From Bidens hawaiensis (taxonomy: Eukaryota > Streptophyta > Magnoliopsida > Asterales > Asteraceae), in the NCBI GenBank assembly GCA_021521415.1, contig JAIQDT010000232.1, forward strand, positions 1,116,001 through 1,180,000: DNA of 64,000 nt, read 5' to 3'. This document shows, piece after piece, positions 45,257 through 55,357 of the stretch. The position numbers and the translations under genes are program-made. The notes below the pieces were generated by a model. That model was not told the origin of the DNA. It saw only the letters and a program-made list of their open reading frames with translations, and made no database searches. Each line of letters begins with the position of its first letter. The stretch's first letter is position 1.

Positions 45257-47362
45257 TTACTCATTATTTTCATCGCTACCCGATCCCGAGCTATTCCTTA
45301 GGTAATCGTCGTACGCGGCTTCTTCATCGGTCATTGGTTGAGTGTGTCCTTGATTGACCTCGTCTTCATACAAGCCCGCCTCATAGTCCATTTCCCCCTC
45401 GAGTGAGCGTTGATGTTGTGCCCTATCTAAAGCGTCCAAGTAATCCTTGTAGCAAATAGACATCTCTACAGCTGGTGGAGTGAGTCGAGTCCTCCTAATC
45501 GATATAACCCTGCCAGAAACAGAAAAAGCAGACTCCGAAGCTACCGTGGAAGCTTGGACAGTTAGTAAATCTTTGGCCATGGCGGCGAGGATCGGAAACT
45601 CATCCTCCTTACCTCTCCACCAAGCCAGCAAATCAAGACTTCTAAATTCATCTGGAGTCATGTGTTTCACAAAGTTGGTACCACCATACCTTCCAAGTTC
45701 ACTGCTTGGGGTGTTTACCTTTTGACGTTTACCGGCGTCTTCCCAAATCATGTAGTACATCCCCATTTCAAGGTCGGTTTGGGATTGGGATTGGGCAACA
45801 GCTCTTAACGAGTCATGAATTTGGGAAGACGACCCGTATTTTGTAAGGTAAACATCATACATGTTAGACAAGGTGGTGTTGAAAGCATTCTTTAAAGTTT
45901 GGTTATAATAGGGGTTTTGATCGTCGTTTAACTCTAGCTCATCACAAATTTTTTCTATTAAAGCTTCAACACCACCAACATTTATGCAAGGGTTTAACGC
46001 AGCAGCACATGTCAAAACAGCGGGTAGTTGTTGAAAATATTTTCTAAATTTTTCTTTCATTTTTACACCCATATCAAAATAAGGTGCACCCCTACAATGA
46101 AGTTCACTCAACTTTGTGCACATGACAGCAATTTTTGGTAAAGCAATGGGGCTTGTTGGATAGTAAACCCCGGATAAACTTGTTGTGCAAGATTTAAAAA
46201 TTTGAAGTACCTCCGTAACGATCTCAATCAATAACCAGTTTCTAGGATCGTACGGTGCACATTTACCCCTACTTGACATTATTTGATGAAACGCAACTAG
46301 TGATTCTTTTTGTTGGATGGCTTTCTCAAATATATCACAAGTCGAGTTCCATCTTGTTGGACAATCCCAATTGGGCCCCAACCATTGACAATTAGCTTCA
46401 TCACAAAATTTTTTGTATCTTGAAAATGTTTTATTGTTGCTAAAAACATCTCGTAACATTCTTTTAAAATTGTTTCTTTGCGTCTCGATCACGTTTAACC
46501 CATCTTGCACGGCCAAGTTGATAATATGTGCAATGCATCGGCTATGAAAAAACGCTCCATCACAAATAGGTTTATACTTTAATTTTAAATGGCCAACCGC
46601 GGCCGTATTGTTGGACGCGTTATCAAACGAAATTGAAAAGATTTTATCTTCAATCTTGTATTGTCGAATGACTTTATCCAAGAGTTTAAAAATATTTCTG
46701 CCCGTGTGCGGGTAATCAAACAATTGAAACGCAATGGTTCGTTTCATCATTTGCCACGACCCGGGGTCAACCCAATGAGCCGTCACACAAATGTATGAGT
46801 CGGGCGAACCATTAGGTACCGACCACACATCCGTTGTTAAGTTTACACCAGTTTGTAAGTTTGAAAAGTATGAAATTAGTTCGGATTTAGCGTTTTTCCA
46901 AGCTTTAAGACAATCTCTTCTAAGGGTCGAACGACTTACGTGTTGGTAGCGTGGTTGAACATACTTTTGCATCATCGACGTGAATTGAGGGTTGTCGAAG
47001 TGGTTGAAAGGAAGTGTATTTTGAATCACAAAGTTTGAAAACTGTTGACGTACCTCTTCAAGGTCGTACGTAAACACCGTTCCTTGATTCGTCATCTCCG
47101 GCTGTGAACTACTTCCCGATTCGTCCTTCAAGGCCTTGCAAAAGGGCCTTTGTACATGCGCTCTTAAAGTGGAGTTTGCATCTTTGCCATAAAACTTCAA
47201 ACAATGTTTGCATCGAGCTTTTTGGGTACCGTTAGACATTTCGCATAGGTCGAAATGTTGCCAAACATCTTGGTTTCGTTTCGTGGGGATGACCCGAACG
47301 ACCGTTTCTCCCGTGTTCGAGGCACCCATGTTGACGGATGAAGCAGCACTTTGGGAGGCCAT
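45257..47362 (-). CDS. hAT transposase (BED zinc finger, RICESLEEPER/Ac type)
   Basis: An open 701-codon frame. A BED-type zinc finger lies at residues about 31-75, with ligands C51, C54, H69 and C75. The central RNase H-like catalytic fold shows NLTTDVWSV (D178) and SISFDNASNN (D247), followed by the cysteine/histidine block FFHSRCIAHIINLAVQDGLN at about 273-292. The C-terminal dimerisation region is LLAWWRGKEDEFPILAAMAK, then STVASESAFSVSGR with E610 as the likely third catalytic acid, and RRTRLTPPAVEMSIC. The acidic tail ends at residue 701. The start at 47362 (MASQSAASS) precedes the zinc finger by about 30 residues, a normal spacing. It cuts and pastes the element by binding its termini. 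All three catalytic acids are present; no internal stop or frameshift. Confidence 0.95.
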   Translation of the reverse strand: MASQSAASSVNMGASNTGETVVRVIPTKRNQDVWQHFDLCEMSNGTQKARCKHCLKFYGKDANSTLRAHVQRPFCKALKDESGSSSQPEMTNQGTVFTYDLEEVRQQFSNFVIQNTLPFNHFDNPQFTSMMQKYVQPRYQHVSRSTLRRDCLKAWKNAKSELISYFSNLQTGVNLTTDVWSVPNGSPDSYICVTAHWVDPGSWQMMKRTIAFQLFDYPHTGRNIFKLLDKVIRQYKIEDKIFSISFDNASNNTAAVGHLKLKYKPICDGAFFHSRCIAHIINLAVQDGLNVIETQRNNFKRMLRDVFSNNKTFSRYKKFCDEANCQWLGPNWDCPTRWNSTCDIFEKAIQQKESLVAFHQIMSSRGKCAPYDPRNWLLIEIVTEVLQIFKSCTTSLSGVYYPTSPIALPKIAVMCTKLSELHCRGAPYFDMGVKMKEKFRKYFQQLPAVLTCAAALNPCINVGGVEALIEKICDELELNDDQNPYYNQTLKNAFNTTLSNMYDVYLTKYGSSSQIHDSLRAVAQSQSQTDLEMGMYYMIWEDAGKRQKVNTPSSELGRYGGTNFVKHMTPDEFRSLDLLAWWRGKEDEFPILAAMAKDLLTVQASTVASESAFSVSGRVISIRRTRLTPPAVEMSICYKDYLDALDRAQHQRSLEGEMDYEAGLYEDEVNQGHTQPMTDEEAAYDDYLRNSSGSGSDENNE

Positions 47363-47589
47363 GATAATCGACTACGAAATAAGAGCGTATGGAGTGGTAA
47401 TGTGGTATAATTGAGCGTGAGATAACAAAATAATCGCGTATGTAATAAACGTTTAGAGCGTTTGGAGTTGTATAATCGAGTGTGATCTAACCAATACCCA
47501 ACCTAAGCTATATATAGATGTTTGTGGGGGTAAAATGGGAAAAAAAAAACGGTCAAAAATAAGAAAAAACGGCTATATGGCCGTTACTC

Positions 47590-48012
47590 AACGGGAAAAA
47601 ACTGGTTTTTAACCGGTTAACCGGTTTTTTTATAACGGTCAAAAACCGGTTTATAAAAAAACCGGTTAACCGGTTTTTCTAATAAACGGTTATTAAAAAA
47701 ACCGGTTTTTTAAAAACCGGTTATTAAAAAAACCGGTTAACCGGTTTTTTTATAAACCGGTTTTTGACCGTTATAAAAAAAACCGGTTAACCGGTTAAAA
47801 ACCGGTTTTTTTCCGGTTTTTTAAAAACCGGTTATTAAAAAAAACCGGTTTTTTTTAAAACCGGTTATAAAACCGGTTTAGGCTCCAAATTGTGTAACCG
47901 ATATACAAACCGCCGGTTTGTAAACCGGTCAAACCGGTTTACAAAAAACCGGTTTTCTTAAAAACCGGTTTCCGGTTTAAACCGGCAAACCGGTTCGAGG
48001 ACCGGTTTTTTT
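47590..48012. repeat. Right subterminal AACCGGTT array of the hAT element
   Basis: About 420 bp dominated by aaccggttt and its complement, separated by runs of A or T. It is the likely transposase-binding zone, upstream of the transposase gene. Confidence 0.9.
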
Positions 48013-48031
48013 GACCACCTCTACCCTCTAT

Positions 48032-48367
48032 CATGCCATGATCGGTTCTTTAATGTATTTAACGGCTTTCGCCCTGATATTATGTTTGTTGTTTGTCTTT
48101 GTGCTAGGTATCAAGAAAGTCCACGAGTGACTCACCTAGCTGCGGTCAAGAGAATGCTTTAGTTTTTCACAGGAAATCAAGACATCGGGTTGTGGTACCC
48201 CAAGGATGATACTTTTGATCTTACTGCTTATTCAGACTCGGACTATGGAGGTTGCAAGATCAACTTCAAATCAACGACTGCAGGATGTCAATTTTTAGGA
48301 AACCGACTTGTTTCCTAGCAGTGTAAGAAGCAGACAACGGTATCCACTTCAACCGCCGAAGCTGAGT
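48032..48367 (+). pseudogene. RT end and truncated RNase H of element C
   Basis: After the hAT element the C pol continues (IMFVVCLCARYQ) into RNase H: YSDSDYGGCKINFKSTTAGC, with the catalytic YSD, then STSTAEAEY-like residues at about 48345-48367. A TAG near 48318 replaces a tryptophan codon of B (SWQC block). It stops at about 48367, where element E begins. About 113 residues of RNase H and the start of the spacer (equivalent to B 28536-29208) are lost. Confidence 0.85.
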
Positions 48368-48776
48368 ATGGTGCATGATGTCAGTAGTTCAGTATCTTGT
48401 GTTTGTCTGTGTCTGTAATCAATTAGTTTATTCGTTTCATGTTAAATACTGTTTATTGTATGTTCGCTATTGTTTAGACGAACTTGGGGATTAGCGAAGT
48501 TATGACAACTTCGCCTAGTATGTTAGGCGAAGTTGTCGAGGTTTATAAATACCTTAACTTCGGCTATTTGGTTTAAGTTTTTTTTTTTAGAGAACGACTG
48601 GTTTTAGTGATCTTTTGTATCACGGGTTGGCTTTTGCAATATATCAAGTTTTACAGTATACCTTCATGTGTTTTATATAAATATTCAACGTGTTATTTGT
48701 TTCGACACTCGTATCGTATAGATGGGGATTCCGCACCCTCGTGTTATGAGATACTCCTGTGTAGATCAACCTACCA
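48368..48776 (+). repeat. Left LTR of element E (D-type)
   Basis: About 409 bp with a TATA-like ttataaata at about 48543 and a palindromic aacttcgcc...ggcgaagtt pair at about 48507-48538. Its opening matches the minus-strand LTR start at 56360. Confidence 0.75.
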
Positions 48777-48777
48777 G

Positions 48778-48790
48778 TGGTATCAGAGCC
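48778..48790 (+). other. Primer-binding site of element E
   Basis: tggtatcagagcc, the initiator tRNA-Met complement, directly after the LTR. Confidence 0.9.
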
Positions 48791-50014
48791 TTAGGCTCTT
48801 ATGCTATGGTTCGAGATCTGCGTTTTGATGTTTCTGGCCCGTTTCTGATCGATTTTTGGCTGAACAGCCGTTTTGGCGAAGTTGTCGCTAAAATTTTAGG
48901 GTTTTGGCGAAATTGACTTTTTTGGCGAAGTTGACTTTTTGGCGAAGTTGACCTTTTTGGCGAAGTTGACTTTTTGGCGAAGTTGACTTTTGGCGAAGTT
49001 AAAAAAAAAAGTTGTTTGGAGTTTTCGTCTGTATGGCCAGGTGTACACGATTATTGTGAGACCAAAAATGTTATTCCAACAAAGAGAGACAATTGGTATC
49101 TCTTGGTCTTACGTGTGAACAAATACGGGTCAACTCTGGATATGGAGTTGAAGTTGCGAATGGGATATTGATTGAAACTGGACATTGACACATATTTGGG
49201 TGTTTTTGGGCCAAGAAATAAGTGTTGTTCGAGGTTGACCAACTGAAGAAAGTCAAATTTTGTTCGGGTTTTCGTCATTACTGGATTGCGTTTAGAGCAT
49301 ATTATTTATGTTATTTTCAAGGCGTTCGAGAATTGGATCCTGAAAACGTGGGATACGAGCATCTGGGATGCTTGTTTATTAAGGTGAAAATTTTGGAACA
49401 AGTTGGATTTAATCGGGAATTAAATTGTTTAAGTTCTTGATCATTATCCCTGTTGATTGAAGATGCTTCGGATTTATTAATGGTCATGTGTGTTAGATTC
49501 TGTCAAGGTGATTTTGTGATGAAACTGATCACTTGATGTTGAGTAGTTGAAGATTGAACCTTATCTTACTATACAATTCCGACTAGTTGGGTGAAGTTGT
49601 GGAGGGAGCACAACTTCACGTGTTAGTGAAGTTAGATGAACTTCACGTGTTAGTGAAGTTAGGAACAACTTCACGTGTTGGTTGAGATGATCGATTAGGC
49701 ATGGGCATGCAGGTCAAAGATCTCGATTGATATAGTTCGGAGGAGCTTACACTAATGGAGAGATCTGATATGGAAGACGCCGGGTGATTGGTAGATTTGT
49801 GGAGCTACAAGACAGTTTCAAACACGGCTGGTTGAAGACAGGATGGATGTTGCATGTATATGTTAAGTTCAAGTTTGAAGATCACAGTGCAATCAAGTCC
49901 TACCAGAAGAAGAAAACAGAAGATCATCAGTTAAGGGAGTGTCTGTTGGTGCATGTTTGTAACAGATGATCTTTTGTGTTTGTTAGAATTAAGAGCAACG
50001 GTTAAAGGGGAGTC
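48791..50014 (+). other. Non-coding interior of element E
   Basis: No protein domain. It contains a tandem array of ttttggcgaagttgac units (48871-49008), a segment (about 49015-49200) whose reverse complement lies in element F (55921-56102), repeats of cttcacgtgtt near 49615-49685, and two polypurine-tract/LTR-start copies near 49930 and 50003. Confidence 0.75.
48871..49008 (+). repeat. Short tandem array, about seven copies of a 17-21-bp unit
   Basis: Units of the form ttttggcgaagttgac, with variable T-run length, end in a run of A. The core ggcgaagtt is the same word that forms hairpins in the E/F LTRs. Confidence 0.85.
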
Positions 50015-50557
50015 TGTTGGTGCATTTTGTGACCTTCGCTATGCAATTCTGACCAGCGCAGACGAAGTGGTGAAGTTAGAACAACTTCACCATAGACGGA
50101 GTTAGAACAACTTCACCATAGGCGAAGTTAGACAACTTCGCCTACAGGCCCAAGCCCAAGCCCGCGAAGTTGGTTATCTATATATATGTGTGTCTTGTTT
50201 AGGGTTTTGTATCCAGAAAAGTGAGAGTGTTTTGTGTAGCTGTCATTGTCTAGAGAGAAACCGAGAGGGAGAGTCGTGTGGGATGGCCCGAGGTAGAGCT
50301 CACCTCGGGTCGGCCGTGTCTTTGTTTTTGTTTGGTATGTAACGTGGTTTGGTTATTATATAAAGGATCTGCAGATTCGTTTATCCCATCCGTGTGTTTG
50401 TTTATGTGTAATCGTGTTCTTCGTCCCTTACACCATTAAACGAGTCTAGGAGGATTCCGCACTCCTAGACCTCGTGCGGATTTCATATCGCATACGTGGA
50501 GATTCCGCACCCTCGTGTTACGAGATACTCCTGTGTAGATCCGGCTGGGAACCTACA
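50015..50557 (+). repeat. Right LTR of element E (F-type)
   Basis: Starts TGTTGGTGCATTTTGTGACC and ends ggaacctaca. It is collinear with the F LTR at 55291-55836, with hairpin pairs in U3 (about 50080-50155), TATA-like tatatatatg at about 50178, and two R/U5 hairpins at 50287-50309 and 50444-50470. Confidence 0.88.
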
Positions 50558-50617
50558 AAAATATTGTGTTTTTAAAGTATGTATAGAGAAAAACCAAAAA
50601 GATTTTTGCCTGCGTTT

Positions 50618-50886
50618 GCTGAAAATTATGTCAATTATCTACATTTGAAGGGCATGTACGTGTATATGTTTGGTCCTGACATTTACTTGTAAATGTTCAG
50701 GTTAGCCATTTACCTGATAATAGAAAATAATTGGGGCGTTCGTTATGCGTTTTTAGATTATTTTCTCGCTGAAATTTATGTCGGTTATTTAAGTTTGTGA
50801 AGCATGCGTGCATGTCTTGGTCCTATTATTCACTTGTTGAATTGATAGAATAGCCATTTATTTATAGACTTAAGTTAACTGGGGCG
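50618..50886 (+). other. Tandem structured module pair in element C
   Basis: Units at 50618-50738 and 50768-50886, starting 150 bases apart. The first holds GAAAATTATGTC, hairpin A (50651-50676) ending in TTTGGTCC, hairpin B ACATTTA-CTTG-TAAATGT (50679-50696), TTAGCCATTTACC and GGGGCG. The second has the same order with different stem sequences (GCATGC...GCATGT; TTCA-CTTG-TTGAA). Confidence 0.82.
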
Positions 50887-51000
50887 ATTAAATTTATTTT
50901 TATTTTGTTTTTTTATGCTACTCAAAATTTTAAGTTTTTGAAACAAAAACAGAAAATGATATTACATTGATTATCTTGACTCCAAATCCAGCAAAAAGTA

Positions 51001-51254
51001 AGCTTAACAAACTGTGTACTTAATTGCATTGGTGCATTGGTAAGTCTTAAAACAACCTAGTAGAGTAAAGTATGTGATATAAACATAAAGAAACGCCAAA
51101 TTGAAAGGGGTGTTAGTCTCTAGCAAAAGCTTAACAAACTGTGTACTTAATTGCATTGGTGCATTGGTAAGTCTTAAAACAACCTAGTAGAGTAAAGTAT
51201 GTGATATAAACATAAAGAAACGCCAAATTGAAAGGGGTGTTAGTCTCTAGCAAA
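51001..51254 (+). repeat. 127-bp tandem duplication
   Basis: 51001-51127 and 51128-51254 appear identical. Element B has a single copy of the unit near 27960-28110, so the duplication arose in C after divergence. Confidence 0.92.
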
Positions 51255-53535
51255 AGTTTCGGTGAGGATGACAAAAATGTAATAACCAGTCATACTCAAG
51301 CCTTATAGTTGTTGATCTCCAAAAATATAATAAAGCAAATAACAAGCGTTAGGATTCTGGACACTGTGAGTCTTTATGCGGCTTAATCATCTGAGTATTC
51401 ATAAGCATGAATATTTCACTCGCTTCCTTGAGCAAACCCAAAGTCATTAAACTTGATCATTGCTGTACTTAGTACAAACTTCCAAATTACTGACTTGATC
51501 AAAATCCGTTGTTAGTCATACATTTGTTCCTCCCTTGCGCGCGTCTTAATACCATTAAGAAACGGACCCAGGGGATACAATGTATGTAAGCCAACAGATG
51601 GACTCGTGCATACTCACTCACAGTAAAGGAAACTTGATGCATTGCTCAAAATTTCACAATTGGTATCAAAATTTTGATCAACACTATAATGGCAAAAATC
51701 AAATTAAGCTTGAACCGAGATTAGAGGCTGATAGTTTCTGATATTCGGGGCTTTAACTGAACCATTAAGCATATCACAAAAACACTAGAAAGTTTGTTAT
51801 TAGATTTAAGTGGACAACAATACCAATGATCGACTTAACGCCAGTCATAATATCGCTGAAATATAAAACTGTGATGGAAGGGCACTTTGGTCAGTATGAT
51901 TCTCTGCTCAAACTCAACAAAAACACAAAAATAAGTACTGCTTTTGTTAACTCATAGAAAACACAAAAAGATTGTTCAATTTCAAAATGTTCGGATACTT
52001 CTTTGTACATATATTCTTTAAAAATTTTTACAAAATACCAAAAGTATTCTATCTTTCATTCTTTACATATTATTTAATTTGTTAAGTTATGTTTCGAAAA
52101 AGAGAAACAGTTTTAATATATTCAATTATCGGGATAAAAGGTTCTCGGTAATTCTTTTAAGTTAAATCTATTTATTATTTAATTCATTTATTTATTTAAG
52201 TTAAAATTAAATAAATTTTTTAATTCGTTAAAAGTTAATTCGTTAAGTATGAATAACGAACTAGGTGATTCTTTAGCGAACTACTTTCTTGTTCGCTCAC
52301 CCAATTCGCTTCCGCACTCTGTAACGAATCACCTCTACTTAGTTATACATAGTTAACGAATCAAACTACAATACATATCTTGTTCGCTATTCTGACGTAA
52401 CGAATTGGAATAATTATTTACCTAATTCGTTATTTAAAATTCAAATGAATCATTTGATTCACCTTGGGGGTGTGTTAGGCTATATAGGACATAAACACGA
52501 ATCGTCCATTCACTATTCACCATCTTTCTTCAACCTAAAGCACCCTTTTCAAAAATTTTCCTTTGATTTTCGATCTTCAAATTTTGACATTTCAAGGATA
52601 TCATTGTGACACTAAGGTATAAACGATCACCACGATGTGATTTTCGTAAAAAATGATGGTGTTTTAATACACTAATTATGGACTTTTGTGTTCAAAGGGT
52701 TTTCCGTGTTCTAAACCCTAATTTATTTATGATATACTGTGTTAATGTTAATTTTTGGATTCATTGTGTTCGGAATGTGATTCTGAAACCCTTGGTAGAC
52801 ATTAATCGATGTTTGATTTTTGTTTGCTGGGTTGATTGAATGTGTATGTATTCGGGGTTTTAGGCTCTGTTTAACTCTTTGATTATTCGTATTCATTTCA
52901 AGGTGTTAAGCCTCAATCTTAACACCATGAGCTTCGTATTGTGATTCTGAGTTGGATAAATCTGTGGTTTTGGTTACTCGATGTTCTGTTTGGGATAATT
53001 GAATCTGGATTTGTCATATTGACCGTCGGTGTTCTTATGCTATTTTGACTTTGACTACGAAAGTCAAACATTGAGTCTAATTATTGGCCATTCGTGATCC
53101 TTAGAGATTTGGGACTGTTTCGTGTCCAAATCGTTAAGGAAATACACGAATTAGATTAACGAATAAATTAGTTAACGAATCAGATGAGGATTCGTTAATT
53201 TATAACGAACTAGATCCTAGTTCGTCCTTGTGAATAGTAATTCGCTTGATCTACTTCGTTAGCTTATTTACCTGATAGCGAATCACTTGATTCGCTACTG
53301 AATAGTAACGAATCAAAGTGATATTCACACGAATGACATGTTTTTTAATTACATTTAAAAAAAATATTACTCCAACCGTCTAAACGCGTAAATAAATTAA
53401 ATGAAATTAAATACATAAACATGTTTTTTAAACACGTCTAAACATATCATATGAAATTAAATACACCATTTAGACATAAATAGATATATATTACCTGTTC
53501 ATATTTCTTATCTTGATTTATATTCATTCAGTAAA

Positions 53536-55290
53536 ATGGCTGATCAAGTGAATCAAGATACACCGATTGCTAATCAAGAGCAGCTAGAACATCCTGCTAT
53601 TGATCAAGGGCAGCAAGAACAACCACCACAAGAGGAACCTCCTCAAGAACAGCATGACGATGTTATTTTATTACCGTTTGATAAGAAACATAACATCTGT
53701 GCCTATGTTGATCAAGATGTTGCTGATGTTGCTACATTTGGAGCTATGTTTACTTTCCTAAGACGCTCGGTGATACATTACGCATCACTGCTCAACCTAA
53801 AGTTTATCTAAGTATTATTAGGTAGTTTTGGGATACAGCTGAGTATGTGGAGGAGGAGAAGCATATTCGAGCCATGATTAATGAAACTCTATTACAACTG
53901 ATGTTGAAGTAATTCAGCGTGTGCTTCGATTTGATGATACTGATGATAACCCGAGTTAATTTGATAGGCAGCAGGTCAAGGGTTTGTTTACACGTGTGCG
54001 TTATGGTGGAGACATTAATAAATCTATGTTGAACAAGAATGGATTATGCCCATCATACAATTATCTTCTCCATGTTCTTATTCAATGCATGAGTGGTGTC
54101 GTGGTGGCTTTGACGAATGTCGACTCAGTTTGCAATCACCCTTTGTGGCTTTAATCCTCAATAAGCCATTCAACTACTCCGAGCTTGTATTCGATCATTT
54201 GAGAAAACAAGTTCAGCAGACGGACCAGAAGAAGATATTTTTAATGTATCCTCGGTTTTTGTAGTTGATTATTCAAGATTTGATACCTAATTTAGTTATT
54301 GATCAGACCCTGGTGAATGATAAGTTTCCTATGGAACACATGACGGCTGACACAGTACGTAGACTGGCGATTTATCGAAAGGCAAGGCCAGCGGATAAAC
54401 GAATGATTGGTCGCATCGTTAATCCTAATTATGTATGTCCTTCCGAGGATCGTTGGATTCATGATGATTCTGATTCTGAGCGTGAGGAAGGAGAAGGTGG
54501 GAACAATGGTTATGATGGAGATAATGGTGGTAATGACGGTGGTAATGGTGATGCCGCTCTTAAAGAACAACAAGATGCAGTTAATGTTGCATTAGCTGCC
54601 ACCATTGTAGCTCAACTAGAAAGAAAGAGAAAAGGGAAAGGTGTGGCAACTGGTGAGCCATCTAAGAAGAGACGTGTATCTGCTGGGGCTGGTGTAATCA
54701 TTGGTGTGCCACCACCTCGTCAAACAATGCCTCAACGCTCGGTAGTGCCGGTTACAACTAGCACTCCGGCGATGACTTTAACAACGACGATGGTTCCACA
54801 TGAGCAGTTGGGTATGATTCCTCAGTCAGCATTAACTGAAATACCTTTGCCGACTGATACAGTGGCAACAGTTCCACCAAAAACATCCATGAGGCCTCCT
54901 CCTCCTAGTGATCTCTCATTTAAGAGAATTACAAGGCCTCAAGGTCCAATCCAACCAGTTCATCCATCCTTGTATGCTTTGCCACCAAATCGTCAGACAG
55001 AAATGATTTTAAATCTTTTGCATTTATATGAGAACCAGATGTCTGCTGATCAGTTGAATCAAGAACGCTTAATGAAGAATCAGAAGAAACTAATCAGTTA
55101 TGTTTCTTTCTGTCAAAAAGAAACCAAGGCCCTACGTGATTGTTGAGTCTCAGGGGGTGAAACTGAAAGAACAAGAGGATCTGATTTTGCAATTGACATG
55201 AAAAGATGATGCTTTGAAGAAGATCAAGAATAATGAGGAAGATCCTGATGCTGATGAGTCTGGTGCTAGTGGTGAGCCTAAATAAACTCA
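53536..55290 (+). pseudogene. aORF of element C (5' part, cut by element F)
   Basis: It starts MADQVNQDTPIANQEQ, followed by a glutamine-rich segment (QQEQPPQEEPPQEQ) and IILLP-like residues leading to FDKKHNICAYVDQDVADVAT. A frameshift near 53790 and a stop near 53958 break the next 200 residues. The pieces 54046-54264 and 54265-55146 hold PLVALILNKPFNYSELVFDH-like and MYPRFLMIIQDLIPNL-like residues, separated only by a TAG where B has leucine/glutamine context, then SEDRWIHDDSDSEREEGEG, a glycine/asparagine-rich tract and KRKGKGVATGEPSKKRR. The reading continues in a shifted frame to 55285 (EDPDADESGASGEPK) and stops at the F LTR. A basic nuclear-localisation-like patch and no transmembrane segment argue for a nuclear or particle-associated role, but the function is unknown. 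Confidence 0.78.
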
Positions 55291-55357
55291 TGTTGGTGCA
55301 TTTTTTGACCGTCGCTATGCAATTCTGATCAGCGGAAACGAAGTACGAAGTTAGAAC

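Larger units (their letters stand above)
44760..48023 (-). mobile_element. hAT-superfamily DNA transposon
   Basis: A 3,264-bp element flanked by a perfect 8-bp target duplication, ccctctat (44752-44759 and 48024-48031). That is the hAT hallmark, and it sits exactly where C pol is interrupted. The termini are tagaggtg...cacctcta, short imperfect TIRs. Both subterminal zones are packed with AACCGGTT palindromes. A single minus-strand transposase gene fills most of the interior. The perfect TSD and the open 701-codon transposase suggest a young, possibly still autonomous copy, inserted after C. Confidence 0.96.
48368..50557 (+). mobile_element. Coding-free LTR element E (mosaic) in element C
   Basis: The left LTR (48368-48776) is followed by a tRNA-Met primer site and a 1.2-kb non-coding interior; the right LTR (50015-50557) follows a polypurine tract. 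The two LTRs differ strongly in U3: the left opens ggtgcatgatgtcagtag, the right tgttggtgcattttgtgac. They agree only near the 3' end (gattccgcaccctcgtgtta, then gagatactcctgtgtagat). No 5-bp TSD is visible and about 670 bp of C is missing between the borders. This is best explained as the product of recombination between two related insertions. Confidence 0.75.
50558..53535 (+). other. Non-coding spacer of element C between pol and aORF
   Basis: It resumes at the point matching B 28536 and runs to the aORF. It contains the structured module pair (50618-50886), a 127-bp perfect tandem duplication (51001-51254) and a stretch dense in ttcgtta/taacgaa and ttcgcta words (52210-53330). No coding potential was seen. 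Confidence 0.75.
37295..55290 (+). mobile_element. SIRE/Maximus-type copia element C, multiply interrupted
   Basis: The same family as B in the opposite orientation: 5' LTR, tRNA-Met primer site, leader, gag, protease, integrase, RT, part of RNase H, spacer and extra ORF. It is broken by a hAT transposon (44760-48023), by element E (48368-50557, where about 670 bp of C corresponding to B 28536-29208 are missing), and by element F from 55291. The remaining 3' part of the aORF and the 3' LTR are presumably right of the window. Gag, integrase and RT carry more stops than B, several of them C-to-T type changes. Confidence 0.9.

Noticed and set aside
44765..48012. CRISPR-like or satellite array of AACCGGTT
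   Set aside because: Repeats are irregular, have no unique spacers of constant size, and lie at the two ends of a hAT element.
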